A stretch of DNA of 64,000 nt from Nonomuraea turkmeniaca (GTDB lineage Bacteria > Actinomycetota > Actinomycetes > Streptosporangiales > Streptosporangiaceae): assembly GCF_005889735.1 (NCBI RefSeq), contig NZ_VCKY01000027.1:1-64000 (forward strand), in the 5' to 3' direction. The notes under the pieces were generated by a model that was not told where the DNA came from, did no database searches, and was given only the letters and a program-made list of their open reading frames with translations. Made by a program: the position numbers and the translations under genes. Each line of letters starts with the position of its first letter. Position 1 is the stretch's first letter. Shown here piece by piece: positions 45,050 through 53,040 of the stretch.

Positions 45050-45745
45050 ATGCGACGCCTCGCCCGCTGGCTGCTCGACACCGGCCCTGTCCTCGTCCTG
45101 GCCATCATCGCTGGAGCCGGGTCTTTCACCCACATCCGCGATACCGCCCGCGAACATGGACAGTCCGGCTGGATGGCCTGGGCGATCGCCGTCTGCATCG
45201 ACCTGACTTGTGTCATGGCCGCCCGCGAACGCCAACGCGACAAGAAGACCGGCCGCAGGCGGCGCGGCCTGATCTCCTGGCCCGTCCTGGTGCTGAGCGG
45301 CGGTGTCGTCCTGTCCCTGGCCGCCAATCTGCAACAAGCCGACCCCACCGTGTGGGGCCGGATCACCGCCGCCACCCCAGCAGCAGCCTTCCTCGTCGCC
45401 ATCTCGATGCTCGAACGCCGGACGTCCGGCCCTCGTCCCGAACCGTCCGAGGACGTCTCCAAGACGTCCCCGGCAGACGTCTCACCGTCCCGTCCTCGTC
45501 CCAGCGAGCCCGAGGCCGTCCCAGGCGCCGATCGTCCTGCCCTCGTCCCCGCTCAGGACGGCCGGGACGAACAACCAGGACCGTCCCCGGCGCTCGTCGA
45601 CTACGCCCGCCGCGTCGCCGACGAACACCACGCCAGGCACGGCAAACCCATCACCCGCGACGTTCTCCGCGCCCGCCTGGGCGTGTCCAACCAACTCGCC
45701 TCCGACCTGCTCCGCACCCTGCGGACCACCCCGGAAAGCAGCTGA
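45050..45745 (+). CDS. DUF2637-type membrane protein, probable spread (Spd) protein
   Basis: A 231-residue protein starting five bases after the tra stop. It has four hydrophobic segments: VLVLAIIAGAGSF, GWMAWAIAVCIDLTCVMA, WPVLVLSGGVVLSLAAN and AAAFLVAISML. The DUF2637 signature AARERQRDKKTGR lies between them. A Ser/Pro-rich cytoplasmic linker follows, and a short C-terminal helical domain (YARRVADEHHARHGKPITRD) ends in a winged-helix-like part. Such proteins sit beside tra in AICEs and streptomycete plasmids and are assigned to intramycelial spread. Confidence 0.82.
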   Translation: MRRLARWLLDTGPVLVLAIIAGAGSFTHIRDTAREHGQSGWMAWAIAVCIDLTCVMAARERQRDKKTGRRRRGLISWPVLVLSGGVVLSLAANLQQADPTVWGRITAATPAAAFLVAISMLERRTSGPRPEPSEDVSKTSPADVSPSRPRPSEPEAVPGADRPALVPAQDGRDEQPGPSPALVDYARRVADEHHARHGKPITRDVLRARLGVSNQLASDLLRTLRTTPESS

Positions 45746-45757
45746 AAGGCCATCACC

Positions 45758-46090
45758 ATGCAGAACGAACGAGACGCCTTCATCGCCGGGCTCATCGCCC
45801 TGGCCGGCTTCCTCAAGGCCAACCCCGAGATACCGGTCTCGCTGGCACCCGTCATCCTGCGCGCCTTCCCCGCCAACGGGCCCGACGACCAGATGCGCGC
45901 CGAGGTCGACAGGGTTGCCGCCCTGCTCGGCACCGAGATCGACCCCGACCACCTGCCCTACGGCCACTACATGACCGCCATCGACTTCGGGCCGGTCCGC
46001 TACGAGTTCATCGCCATCCTCGCCGCCGCCCGTGCCCGGCACGCAGCCGAAGACAGCTACCGCGGCTGCATCAAGATCGACAACCTCTAG
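45758..46090 (+). CDS. AICE-associated hypothetical protein
   Basis: A 110-residue protein from ATG 45758, 12 bases after the previous stop with a GAAAGG upstream. It is acidic and helical (AFIAGLIALAGFLKANPEIP, then ALLGTEIDPDHLPYG) and ends in AEDSYRGCIKIDNL. Small proteins with this FLxxNPEIPV and FGPVRYEFIAI pattern recur between spd and rep in AICEs. No function is known to me. Confidence 0.68.
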   Translation: MQNERDAFIAGLIALAGFLKANPEIPVSLAPVILRAFPANGPDDQMRAEVDRVAALLGTEIDPDHLPYGHYMTAIDFGPVRYEFIAILAAARARHAAEDSYRGCIKIDNL

Positions 46091-46101
46091 GAGATACCAC
46101 C

Positions 46102-46262
46102 ATGCGAATCCGCCTCGAAGGCAACCGCGCCGAACTCACACTCGGCATGATCCACCTCCGCCAGCTCTTCACCGTCACGTCCATGTCGCGCGCCTTCCCA
46201 ACCGGAACCGGCCGCAGCACTACCGCCTCTACCTCACGATCACCCCGCACAAGGACCGCTGA
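46102..46262 (+). pseudogene. small AICE protein with an apparent frameshift
   Basis: ATG 46102 follows TAGGAGA and encodes MRIRLEGNRAELTLGMIHL, then LRQLFTVTSMSRAFP. Near 46197 the reading must shift one base to give the family-typical end NRNRPQHYRLYLTITPHKDR, ending at TGA 46260-46262. I recall intact versions (about 55 residues, ending in a YLEV-type strand) in the same position in other AICEs. The next gene starts four bases after the restored stop, which supports the corrected reading. A sequencing error in the CCC run is possible. Confidence 0.55.
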
Positions 46263-46265
46263 CCC

Positions 46266-46424
46266 ATGGAGCCCGAAGAGCTCGACGCCGGCTGGACCGA
46301 CATCCTCGCCACCGTCCTGCTCGCTCACAGCCACTGCTGCACCTGCAACGGCACAGGCCTCGACGGCGACGGCGACACCTGCCGCGACTGCGACGGCACC
46401 GGCATCGACAACCACGGCGCATAG
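46266..46424 (+). CDS. 52-residue DnaJ-type zinc-ribbon protein
   Basis: ATG 46266 to TAG 46422-46424. The C-terminal half carries two CxxCxGxG motifs (CTCNGTG and CRDCDGTG) separated by ten residues, as in the zinc-binding module of DnaJ. The N-terminal half is a short helix (ELDAGWTDILATVLLAH). With four Cys it should bind one zinc ion. It sits between the transfer genes and rep. Tiny zinc-ribbon proteins of this kind are frequent in AICEs but unassigned. Confidence 0.7.
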   Translation: MEPEELDAGWTDILATVLLAHSHCCTCNGTGLDGDGDTCRDCDGTGIDNHGA

Positions 46425-46431
46425 CCGAGAT

Positions 46432-46478
46432 CCCCTCACCTGGCCACACAACCGCCAAGTTCCGCGCCAGGTGAGGGG
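46432..46478. promoter_or_regulatory. 12-bp perfect inverted repeat upstream of rep
   Basis: CCCCTCACCTGG and CCAGGTGAGGGG are exact reverse complements separated by 23 bases. The structure starts eight bases after the zinc-ribbon gene and ends 67 bases before the rep start. It may be a terminator, an attenuator or part of the replication origin. Confidence 0.6.
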
Positions 46479-46544
46479 CCATCCCACCAGATCGCATCCG
46501 GATAGGACGGATCCATCTTGCACCACCCACACGCCATAGCCGGG

Positions 46545-47875
46545 ATGATCTCCCGACTCCATCACCCGACCTACGACCGCTGGCCCGCCAGATCAAGCGA
46601 TCCGGAGGCTGCCGCCAGCCCATCCATTTGCGCGGCAAGGTCGAGCACTACGACCGGGTCACCGGTCAGCTTCTCCACCGCTATAGCACCATCCGCGAGC
46701 CGGACGGTGTCCTGCGCGTGGCGTGCAAGACGCGGCGTGCCTCCCGCTGCCCGGCCTGCGCCGAGGTCTACCGCGCGGACACGTACCAACTCGTCCGCGC
46801 CGGCCTGGTCGGTGGCAAGGGCGTGCCCGAGACGGTCAGCGCGCACCCGTGTCTGTTCGTCACCCTCACTGCACCGTCCTTCGGGGCCGTGCACGTGCGG
46901 CGGGAGAAGAACGGCAAGGTTCTGCCGTGCCACGCTCGCCGCGACGCCCAGACGTGCCCGCACGGGCAGGTGATGTCCTGCACCGAGCGGCACAGCGCCG
47001 ACGATCCGCGGCTCGGCGAGCCGCTGTGCCCGGACTGCTACGACTACGACGGCTCGGTGCTGTTCAACGCCATCAGCCCAGAGCTGTGGCGGCGCTTCAC
47101 GCTGGCCCTGCGCCGCCGCTTCGCCAAGCTCAACGGCCTGACCGTCAAGGCCCTGCGCGAACACGTCAGCATCGCCTTCGCCAAGGTCGCCGAATACCAG
47201 CGGCGAGGCGTCGTCCACTTCCACGCCGTCATCCGCCTCGACGGACCGGACGGCCCCGAATCACCGCCCCCGGCCTGGGCGACGGCCGATGCGCTGGCCC
47301 AAGCCGTCCAACATGCGACTGCCGCAGTGACGGCGGAGATCAAGCCACTGAGCCGGACCTTCCGCTGGGGCACGCAACTCGACGTTCGTCGCATCACCCT
47401 GGACGGCGAACTGACCGAACAGGCCGTCGCCGCGTACATAGCCAAATACGCCACGAAGGCCGCTGAATGCGTCGGCACCCTGGACCGGCGCATCCAACCC
47501 CTCGACGACCTGAACCGGCTACCGGTACGCGAGCACGCCCGCCGGCTGATCGCCGCCTGCATGCGCCTGGGCAGCCAGCCGGGGTTGGCGGACCTCCGGC
47601 TGATCCACTGGGCCCACATGCTCGGCTTCCGTGGACACTTCTCCACCAAGAGCCGCCGCTACTCCACCACCCTCGGCGCCCTACGCGCCGCCCGCGAAGA
47701 ACACATGCGCGCCGAAGAGATCACCACCGGGCGGCTGCCCCTGTTCGAGGAGGACACCGTCCTGGTCATCGCCCACTGGCAGTACGCCGGACAGGGGCTC
47801 TCCCCGGGAGAACAACTCCTCGCAGCGGCGATCACCGGCGTCCCCTTCTCAAACGTCGGGGGTGATTCTCGATGA
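46545..47875 (+). CDS. replication initiator Rep (RepSA type), apparent frameshift near the N terminus
   Basis: The main frame (46590-47875) reads RQIKRSGGCRQPIHL, then CKTRRASRCPACAEVYRADTY, then PCLFVTLTAPSFGAVH, and the HUH-like VVHFHAVIRLDG (last two His flanking a Phe), then YIAKYATKAAE. These identify the actinomycete plasmid/AICE replication initiator that nicks a double-strand origin for rolling-circle replication. The family N terminus MISRLHHPTYDRW lies in another frame from ATG 46545; a one-base insertion near 46583 (TGG/CCC) joins them. TTG 46628 is the first start inside the main frame and would lose about 30 residues. The 3' end overlaps xis (ATGA). Confidence 0.83.
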
Positions 47876-48063
47876 GCAGAAGCGACGAGTTGCTGACAGT
47901 TCCGCAGGTCCTCGCCGAACTGGGCGGAGTCTCCCGTCGCACCTTCTACCGCTGGCGCGAGCTCGGCCGTGCGCCGGTCTGCGTTCAGCTGCCCAACCTC
48001 GAACTCCGCGTCTGGCGGAGCGACCTCACAGCCTGGCTCGACTCGCGACGGGAGGCGAAGTGA
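47872..48063 (+). CDS. excisionase Xis (HTH)
   Basis: A 63-residue protein; ATG overlaps the rep stop (ATGA) and TGA overlaps the int start (GTGA). It is a MerR-like winged helix of the excisionase type: LLTVPQVLAELGGVSRRTFYRW, given in parts as TVPQVLAEL and SRRTFYRWRELGRAP, then a wing and SDLTAWLDSRR. It directs integrase toward excision. The rep-xis-int order with overlaps is the standard AICE replication/recombination cassette. Confidence 0.88.
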   Translation: MSRSDELLTVPQVLAELGGVSRRTFYRWRELGRAPVCVQLPNLELRVWRSDLTAWLDSRREAK

Positions 48064-49424
48064 AGACGACCTACGACGTGAGGTTCAGCCAGATTCAGCA
48101 GCGCTCCAACCGAGGTACATCGGTCTACGTCGCCCGCTGGCGGGTCGCCGGCAAGGAGAGATCGAAGAGCTTCCGCACCAAAGGGCTGGCCAATGCCTTC
48201 ATGTCCGACCTGCGGCAGGCGGCCAAGGCGGGGGAGGAGTTCGACATCGCGACCGGCCTGCCGGTCTCGATGCTCGCACCGGAAGCCTCCGGGCCGTCGT
48301 TCCTGGAGTTCGCCCAGGCGTACGTGCTTCGGCGCTGGAATACCTCGGCGGCCCGGACACGCGAGACCGACGCGTACGCGCTCCTGACGCTGGTCCCGGC
48401 CCTGGCGGCCGATGCGCCGCGCTGTCCCTCCGCGGAGGAACTGCGTGAGGTCCTCAGAATTCACGTTCTCCTGCCGGAGAAGAGGCGGGCCGAGCTGACT
48501 ACGGCTCAAGCTGCGGCGTTGGGCTGGCTGGAGAGGGCGTCCCTTCCGTTGGCGGCACTGGGGGAGGCGCACGTCCTTCGTACCGCGCTGAACGCCATAT
48601 CGGTCACCTTCGCCGGTTCTCCCGCAGGGGCGAACACGGTGCGGCGGAAGCGCTCCGTTCTGCATCACCTCCTGGAGCAGGCGGTGGAGGAGAAGGTGTT
48701 CAGCAGCAACCCGCTGGATGGGATCAAATGGACGGCGCCGAAGGCTCTGACGATCGTTGACCCGCGCACGGTGGTCAACCCGGCCCAAGCGCGGCAGCTC
48801 CTCGACGCCATCCCCCATGTGGGCCGCAAGCGCGGTGTCCGGCTCAAGGCGCTGTTCGCCTGCATCTACTACGCCGCCCTCCGGCCGGAAGAGGCGGCCG
48901 ACCTGCGGTTGAGGAACTGCACGCTGCCGGAGACAGGCTGGGGCCTGATCGTCCTAGAGAAGGCGCGCCCCCAGGGGACGAAGCGCTGGACCAACTCCGG
49001 CGAGACCCACGAGTCCCGCTGCCTGAAGCACCGCGCGGACAAGGAGACACGAGAGATCCCCATCCCGCCCGTCCTGGTCGCCATGCTCCGCGAGCACATC
49101 GCCGAGTACGGCACCGCCAAGGACGGAAGGATCTTCCGCACGGGCACCGGGGGCTCCTACTCCAGCTCGGCCTACTCCTACGTCTGGCAGGAAGCCCGCA
49201 AACTCGCCCTCACCCCGGAACAGATCGCGTCGTCGCTGGCCGCCAGGCCGTACGACCTGCGCCACGCGGCGGTCTCGCTCTGGCTGAACGTGGGCGTCCC
49301 GGCCGTGGAGGTCGCCAAACGCGCCGGTCACAGCGTTGACGTCCTGCTGCGCGTCTACGCCAAGTGCATCGACGGCCAGCAAGAGCAGATCAACGGCAAG
49401 ATCAACGACGCCCTGAACGAATAG
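48060..49424 (+). CDS. tyrosine site-specific recombinase (integrase)
   Basis: A 454-residue protein from GTG 48060. It has an N-terminal arm-binding part (RFSQIQQRSNRGTSVYVARW), a SAM-like core-binding domain (about 80-230) and the catalytic domain. The catalytic residues are Arg of YAALRPEEAADL, His/Arg of YDLRHAAVSLWL, His of RAGHSVDVLL and Tyr of RVYAKCIDG. It integrates and excises the element at a tRNA or similar site. An att site is expected just 3' of the gene, but no tRNA sequence is recognisable there. Instead there is a terminator-like hairpin and an 88-bp repeat shared with 51209-51294. Confidence 0.9.
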   Translation: MKTTYDVRFSQIQQRSNRGTSVYVARWRVAGKERSKSFRTKGLANAFMSDLRQAAKAGEEFDIATGLPVSMLAPEASGPSFLEFAQAYVLRRWNTSAARTRETDAYALLTLVPALAADAPRCPSAEELREVLRIHVLLPEKRRAELTTAQAAALGWLERASLPLAALGEAHVLRTALNAISVTFAGSPAGANTVRRKRSVLHHLLEQAVEEKVFSSNPLDGIKWTAPKALTIVDPRTVVNPAQARQLLDAIPHVGRKRGVRLKALFACIYYAALRPEEAADLRLRNCTLPETGWGLIVLEKARPQGTKRWTNSGETHESRCLKHRADKETREIPIPPVLVAMLREHIAEYGTAKDGRIFRTGTGGSYSSSAYSYVWQEARKLALTPEQIASSLAARPYDLRHAAVSLWLNVGVPAVEVAKRAGHSVDVLLRVYAKCIDGQQEQINGKINDALNE

Positions 49425-49511
49425 CGCAGGTCTACCCGCCTTCGGCCCCGGGAGACCGGGGCCATGCCACTCAATGCCGCTCGTCATGCCGCGTCGTTCC
49501 CGCCAGGGGAC
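49424..49511 (+). repeat. 88-bp imperfect direct repeat, copy 1 (3' of int)
   Basis: It starts at the last base of the int stop with GCGCA-GTCT and shares GGGCCATG, TGCCGCTCGTCATGCCGCG and GTTCCCGC-GGGAC blocks with 51209-51294. Roughly three quarters of positions agree by eye. It includes the 20-base hairpin at 49444-49463. Its position beside int makes an att-related origin possible. Confidence 0.55.
49444..49463. terminator. hairpin after int
   Basis: GGCCCCGG and CCGGGGCC form a perfect 8-bp stem around GAGA, 19 bases after the int stop. A GC-rich stem with a tetraloop fits an actinomycete intrinsic terminator. Confidence 0.7.
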
Positions 49512-49557
49512 GTTACGTTGCGTCACTCTTGCATGCACGGGCAGCGAGAGGAGGACC

Positions 49558-50223
49558 ATGAACAGAGATCAGAACCGCTCCACCGTCCCTCCCGGAGAAT
49601 CGCATCCGGTGGGGCGCCCGCCGTACGGCCTGCCGCTTCGGCCCCGGCTCCTCGCCGCATCCGACTCGCTTGGCTGGAGAAGGTACTCGACCCCGGTCCC
49701 GCCAGAACGATCCCCTCTTCGAGGCTGGGACCGCCTCACGCGACCGGCACTCATCGCTGGCTTCCTGGCGTGCGTAGGCGTCGGCCTCTGGTCGAGTTCA
49801 TGGGACGCCAACGGCTTCTCACCTCGAATGACGGTCGCCTCGGCGCCGACGCCGCGCCCAGTCATTTCCGAGCGGCCCGTGGTGCTCGCCGTGCCATCGA
49901 CGTCCACGTCCGCGCATCGAACGCCGTCACCCTCGGCGAGGTCCACGCCGAATCCCAAGGTGTCGAAGAACAAGGCGACATTGTCAGGGAACCGTCATCG
50001 ATCAGCGACTTCCACCATGCCGCGTCCGCCTCAGCGCCGGGTCCTGCGCAAAAGGCCAACGACTCGCGTTGATCGTGTGGAAGAGCCGAGGCGTATTGAT
50101 AGGGAAGACGAGGGCAACAAGCGAGAGGGGTCGCTGATCGCTGCGATGTGCGACGAACTGTTTCCGCCTTCCCGTCCTGAATTCCGCATCCGAAACCGCG
50201 CATGCCACCTGATCCATGGATAA
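49558..50223 (+). CDS. one-TM protein with C-terminal CDELFPP/ACHLIHG motif (paralogue 2)
   Basis: A 221-residue protein; ATG 49558 follows GAGAGGAGG. The N-terminal 60 residues are cytoplasmic and Pro/Arg-rich. A single span follows (ALIAGFLACVGVGLWSSSW). Then come a Ser/Thr/Pro-rich linker, a basic segment with TTRVDRVEEPRRI, and the tail IAAMCDELFPPSRPE ... RNRACHLIHG. The gene at 3597-4217 encodes the same plan and tail, so the two are paralogues about 45 kb apart. The two conserved tail Cys may form a disulfide. No enzyme or known domain was recognised. Confidence 0.72.
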   Translation: MNRDQNRSTVPPGESHPVGRPPYGLPLRPRLLAASDSLGWRRYSTPVPPERSPLRGWDRLTRPALIAGFLACVGVGLWSSSWDANGFSPRMTVASAPTPRPVISERPVVLAVPSTSTSAHRTPSPSARSTPNPKVSKNKATLSGNRHRSATSTMPRPPQRRVLRKRPTTRVDRVEEPRRIDREDEGNKREGSLIAAMCDELFPPSRPEFRIRNRACHLIHG

Positions 50224-50239
50224 CGCGCCGTATTCGGGA

Positions 50240-51135
50240 TCAGAGGCGGATGTTGGCGGCGATCGGTAGGTGGTCGCTGCCCGTCCTGGGGAGCGATTGG
50301 ATCTCGGTCACCGTCATCGCGCGGCTCAGGATCTGGTCGATGCGCGCCAGCGGGGCGCGGGCCGGCCAGCTGAAGGCGAAATCGCGAGGTGGGGCAGCCA
50401 TCAGCGAGAGGACCGGGCGCAACCCGCGGTCGTCGACGGTGCTGTTGAGGTCACCGAGCAGAAGGATGCGGTCGATTGGTTCAGCGGCCAGCACCGCGCC
50501 GAGCCGGCGGGCACTCTCGTCCCGGCGTACGGAGTCGAATCCGCCCAGACCGATTCGCACCGAGGGCAGGTGAGCAACGTAGATCGCGATGTCGCCGTGC
50601 GGGGTGCAGGCGACCGCGCGCAGCCCCCGGTTCCAGTCAGGGCCGACGTCGTGCGGGCGGATGTCCACCGGGGCCGCCTCGGCGAGGGGGTGGCGGGACC
50701 AGAGGCCGACCGTGCCTTGCACCGTCCGATACGGATACTCGGCGCGCAGCGCGGCGTCCCAGGTCGGCAGGGCTGCTGGTACGAGCTCCTCCAGGCCGAT
50801 CAGGTCCGGCCGGGCCGCGATCAGCTCGCGCGCAGTGCCGACCGGGTCGGCGTTCTCCTCACTGGCGTTGTGCTGCACCGCGACCAGATGATGCGGCTGG
50901 TCCTCGCGGGCAACACGTGCCCGCCGAACTGGGAAAGCCAGGTGGCGGTCGGCAGCAGCGCGGCCAGCGCGCTCACCGCGGAGCGCCGCCACCAGGCCAG
51001 GCCGAGCAGCACGGGAACAATCAGCGCGAGCCACGGCAGGAACGTCTCGACCAGGCTGCCGAGGTGGCCGATCCCATTCGGCACGGCCCGGGGGAAGGCC
51101 AGGACGGTGGCGGTCAGCGCCGCGAGTGCGACCAA
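50240..51135 (-). pseudogene. membrane-anchored endonuclease/exonuclease/phosphatase-family protein, frameshifted
   Basis: The 5' part (TTG 51135 on) encodes membrane spans (LVALAALTATVLAFP, FLPWLALIVPVLLGLAW, AVSALAALLPTATWLSQFGG). The frame then changes near 50905-50915, and the catalytic domain follows: HLVAVQHNASEENADP, IGLEELVP with the metal-binding Glu, AIYVAHLPSVR, LLLGDLNSTVDDRG and the final GSDHLPIAA. This is the actinobacterial EEP phosphoesterase type with three N-terminal TM helices. The start has no ribosome binding site, so the true N terminus may be longer. A single-base error near the join would make it intact. It converges with the one-TM paralogue. Confidence 0.7.
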
Positions 51136-51476
51136 GACGATACGGAAGATCGGGCACGGCGCGATCCTTGCAGGCTTTCGCCACTTTCCGCATCGCTTAC
51201 GTTATTTTGCGCACGTCTCTCCGCTCTCGGCGCTCAGGCGACCAGGGCCATGTCACTTGGTGCCGCTCGTCATGCCGCGATGTTCCCGCGGGACAGCGGT
51301 CCATAGATTTCCACACGTCTCATCTATCCCAACACACCCGGCGACGGGAGAAGTGGTTTACGTGATCAATATCGGGAGTGACCTACCACTACCGTGAACG
51401 AGTTGCTGCCGCATTGATCATGCGATCTCCCTATAGTGTATTACGGTTTCCGGCTTTCATGGCTTACTCTGCGCAT
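51136..51476. other. intergenic region with repeat copy 2 and a candidate promoter
   Basis: The region contains the second copy of the int-adjacent repeat (51209-51294). A TATAGTGTA at about 51433 could be a -10 box for the Pycsar-like gene. No coding frame was supported. Confidence 0.4.
51209..51294 (+). repeat. 88-bp imperfect direct repeat, copy 2
   Basis: It matches 49424-49511 in the same orientation. The best-conserved block is TGCCGCTCGTCATGCCGCG. The hairpin of copy 1 is degraded here. The two copies bracket 1.7 kb holding paralogue 2 and the EEP gene. Confidence 0.55.
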
Positions 51477-52079
51477 ATGAGCGACCTGCCGAAAGTAAGT
51501 CCTTCCCTCGCACTACCCAGCGTGGAGTACGCGCGCCGTATGTACGACCGGGTCATCGATTGGTACAAAGTCGCCGAATCGAAGGCACAGCTTATCCTCA
51601 CTGTCAATGGGGTGTTCGCGACAATCACCTTTGGCTTGTTATTCGGTAGCATCTCCGAACTGCGCAAATCCGGAATCGTTATCGGGCCTGAGACGTGGAT
51701 CTTTCTGGTGGTGGCACTCGCCGCTCTCTGCTGTTCTATCGGATTCGCCACGGCTTGCCTGCAATCGCGACACAGCTACAACATTCGCACAGACTTCGCG
51801 CAGCTGGGAATCGTTCCGGACAGGCAGGAAACCTATCGGCCGGAGGGACTCTGGTATTTCGGACATCTCGCCAGGCTTCGCTGGGAGTGGGTTTTCGAGA
51901 GGCTGCGGACAGCTGACGAAGAGTTCGAGATCACGACCCTCGCCTACAACGTTCATGGCCTGGCTAAGGTTGTACTGCGCAAGCACCGCTTGATCAACGC
52001 CGGATGGATCCTGACCTCGATTGCTCTGATCGCGCTGATAGCGGCTGGCGCTACCCTGGTGATCCGCAGCCAGCTGTAA
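51477..52079 (+). CDS. Pycsar effector-like transmembrane protein (orphan)
   Basis: A 200-residue protein from ATG 51477; ATG 51459 and 51420 are in frame and no ribosome binding site is clear. An N-terminal helix with VIDWYKVAESKAQLIL leads into TM1 (TVNGVFATITFGLLFG). TM2 is IFLVVALAALCCSIGFAT. A soluble segment follows, and the C-terminal helix LAYNVHGLAKVVLRKHRLIN precedes TM3 (ILTSIALIALIAAGATLVI). The 'Kxx...NG' start and the 'N...L..vv..K...l' end match the Pycsar effector TM family (DUF5706 as I recall), which damages the membrane on binding a cyclic pyrimidine nucleotide. No nucleotide cyclase lies beside it; the neighbour is the STAND-ARH locus. Confidence 0.6.
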   Translation: MSDLPKVSPSLALPSVEYARRMYDRVIDWYKVAESKAQLILTVNGVFATITFGLLFGSISELRKSGIVIGPETWIFLVVALAALCCSIGFATACLQSRHSYNIRTDFAQLGIVPDRQETYRPEGLWYFGHLARLRWEWVFERLRTADEEFEITTLAYNVHGLAKVVLRKHRLINAGWILTSIALIALIAAGATLVIRSQL

Positions 52080-52188
52080 TAGCCCTGACAACAGCTACAA
52101 GATCGGATTGCCGTTGCATAGGAGCATGATGCAGTGGCCTTTCTCGTGTCTACTGCCATGTCAGAGATCCAAGTCTGCAGCTTCCGTG

Positions 52189-53040
52189 TCAGGGAGTGTG
52201 GAACAGCGGGTTGCTCGGCGATTCCCTATGACATGGGTCTGATACTCCAGCCTTTGACGCTGAAGTGGCGTTTAGCATGGACGACTTCGTCTGCACAGTG
52301 GCAGCGGCCCAAGCGAGACCGAGATTGACGCCTTCGGTCAGAGTTCCTTTGTTGCCGATCCCCCAGAGGAAGCCTGCTGCGAAGGCGTCCCCAGCTCCAG
52401 TGGTGTCTACTGCATCTGTCGGGATGGACGGGTAGTGGTCGCTCTTGCCCGATGAGTAGACGGTGGCGCCTTTGGCGCCTTCGGTCACGATCGCGGTGGC
52501 GTCCTCGGGGATTGCGGAGAAGTCGTTACGGGATCCGATCAGGTATCGCATGGCGGGGGTGGTGCCCGGTGGGACGCTGGTGACCAGTGCTCCTGCGGCT
52601 GCCATCGTTTGGGCTGCGGTGGTGAAGGAGTCGTGCCAGGCGGCGAAGTAGACGATGTCTCCTGGCGCCACGGCGTCGGTCGGAATCGTGATGGTGTGCA
52701 GCAGGTCAGTGTGGATGCCGATGATGGTCCGCTCGCCGTTGGGTTCGATGAGCAGAACGACGGAGGATGTGTGCCCCGGCAGGACCTGCACATGTTCGAC
52801 GTCGACCCCGGCAGCAGTGAGCGTCTTCGTCATGTTCCGGCCGGCGGCATCAGCTCCCACGTAGCCGACCATGTTGACACGGCCCCCGGCCTGGCTCAGC
52901 GCGACGGCGACATTAGCGCCGGTCCCACCTGGCCGCTCGACGCTTTCGCCGGCTTGGACGAAGTGACCGCTGGCGGGGATGCGGTCAACGTACAGGGCGA
53001 GGTCCCAGGCGATGGGGCCGATGATCCAGAAGTCAGGCAT
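52189..53040 (-). CDS. PfkB-family carbohydrate/nucleoside kinase coupled to STAND-ARH
   Basis: A 283-residue protein; ATG 53040 overlaps the end of the STAND-ARH gene by eight bases, so it is translated with it. The PfkB family pattern is clear: an early GPIAWDLALYVDRIP, ERPGGTGANVAVALSQAG, LLIEPNGERTIIG and the anion-hole/catalytic TTGAGDAFAAGFLWG with the catalytic Asp. The sugar or nucleoside substrate is not predictable. The partner carries an ADP-ribosylglycohydrolase domain that could release ADP-ribose or free ribosyl groups, so a ribose- or nucleoside-directed kinase is an attractive inference. Confidence 0.85.
   Translation of the reverse strand: MPDFWIIGPIAWDLALYVDRIPASGHFVQAGESVERPGGTGANVAVALSQAGGRVNMVGYVGADAAGRNMTKTLTAAGVDVEHVQVLPGHTSSVVLLIEPNGERTIIGIHTDLLHTITIPTDAVAPGDIVYFAAWHDSFTTAAQTMAAAGALVTSVPPGTTPAMRYLIGSRNDFSAIPEDATAIVTEGAKGATVYSSGKSDHYPSIPTDAVDTTGAGDAFAAGFLWGIGNKGTLTEGVNLGLAWAAATVQTKSSMLNATSASKAGVSDPCHRESPSNPLFHTP

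Noticed and set aside
51378..51476. N-terminal extension of the Pycsar-like protein to 51378
   Set aside because: The extension has no ribosome binding site and no conservation that I recognise. The helical domain starts after ATG 51477.
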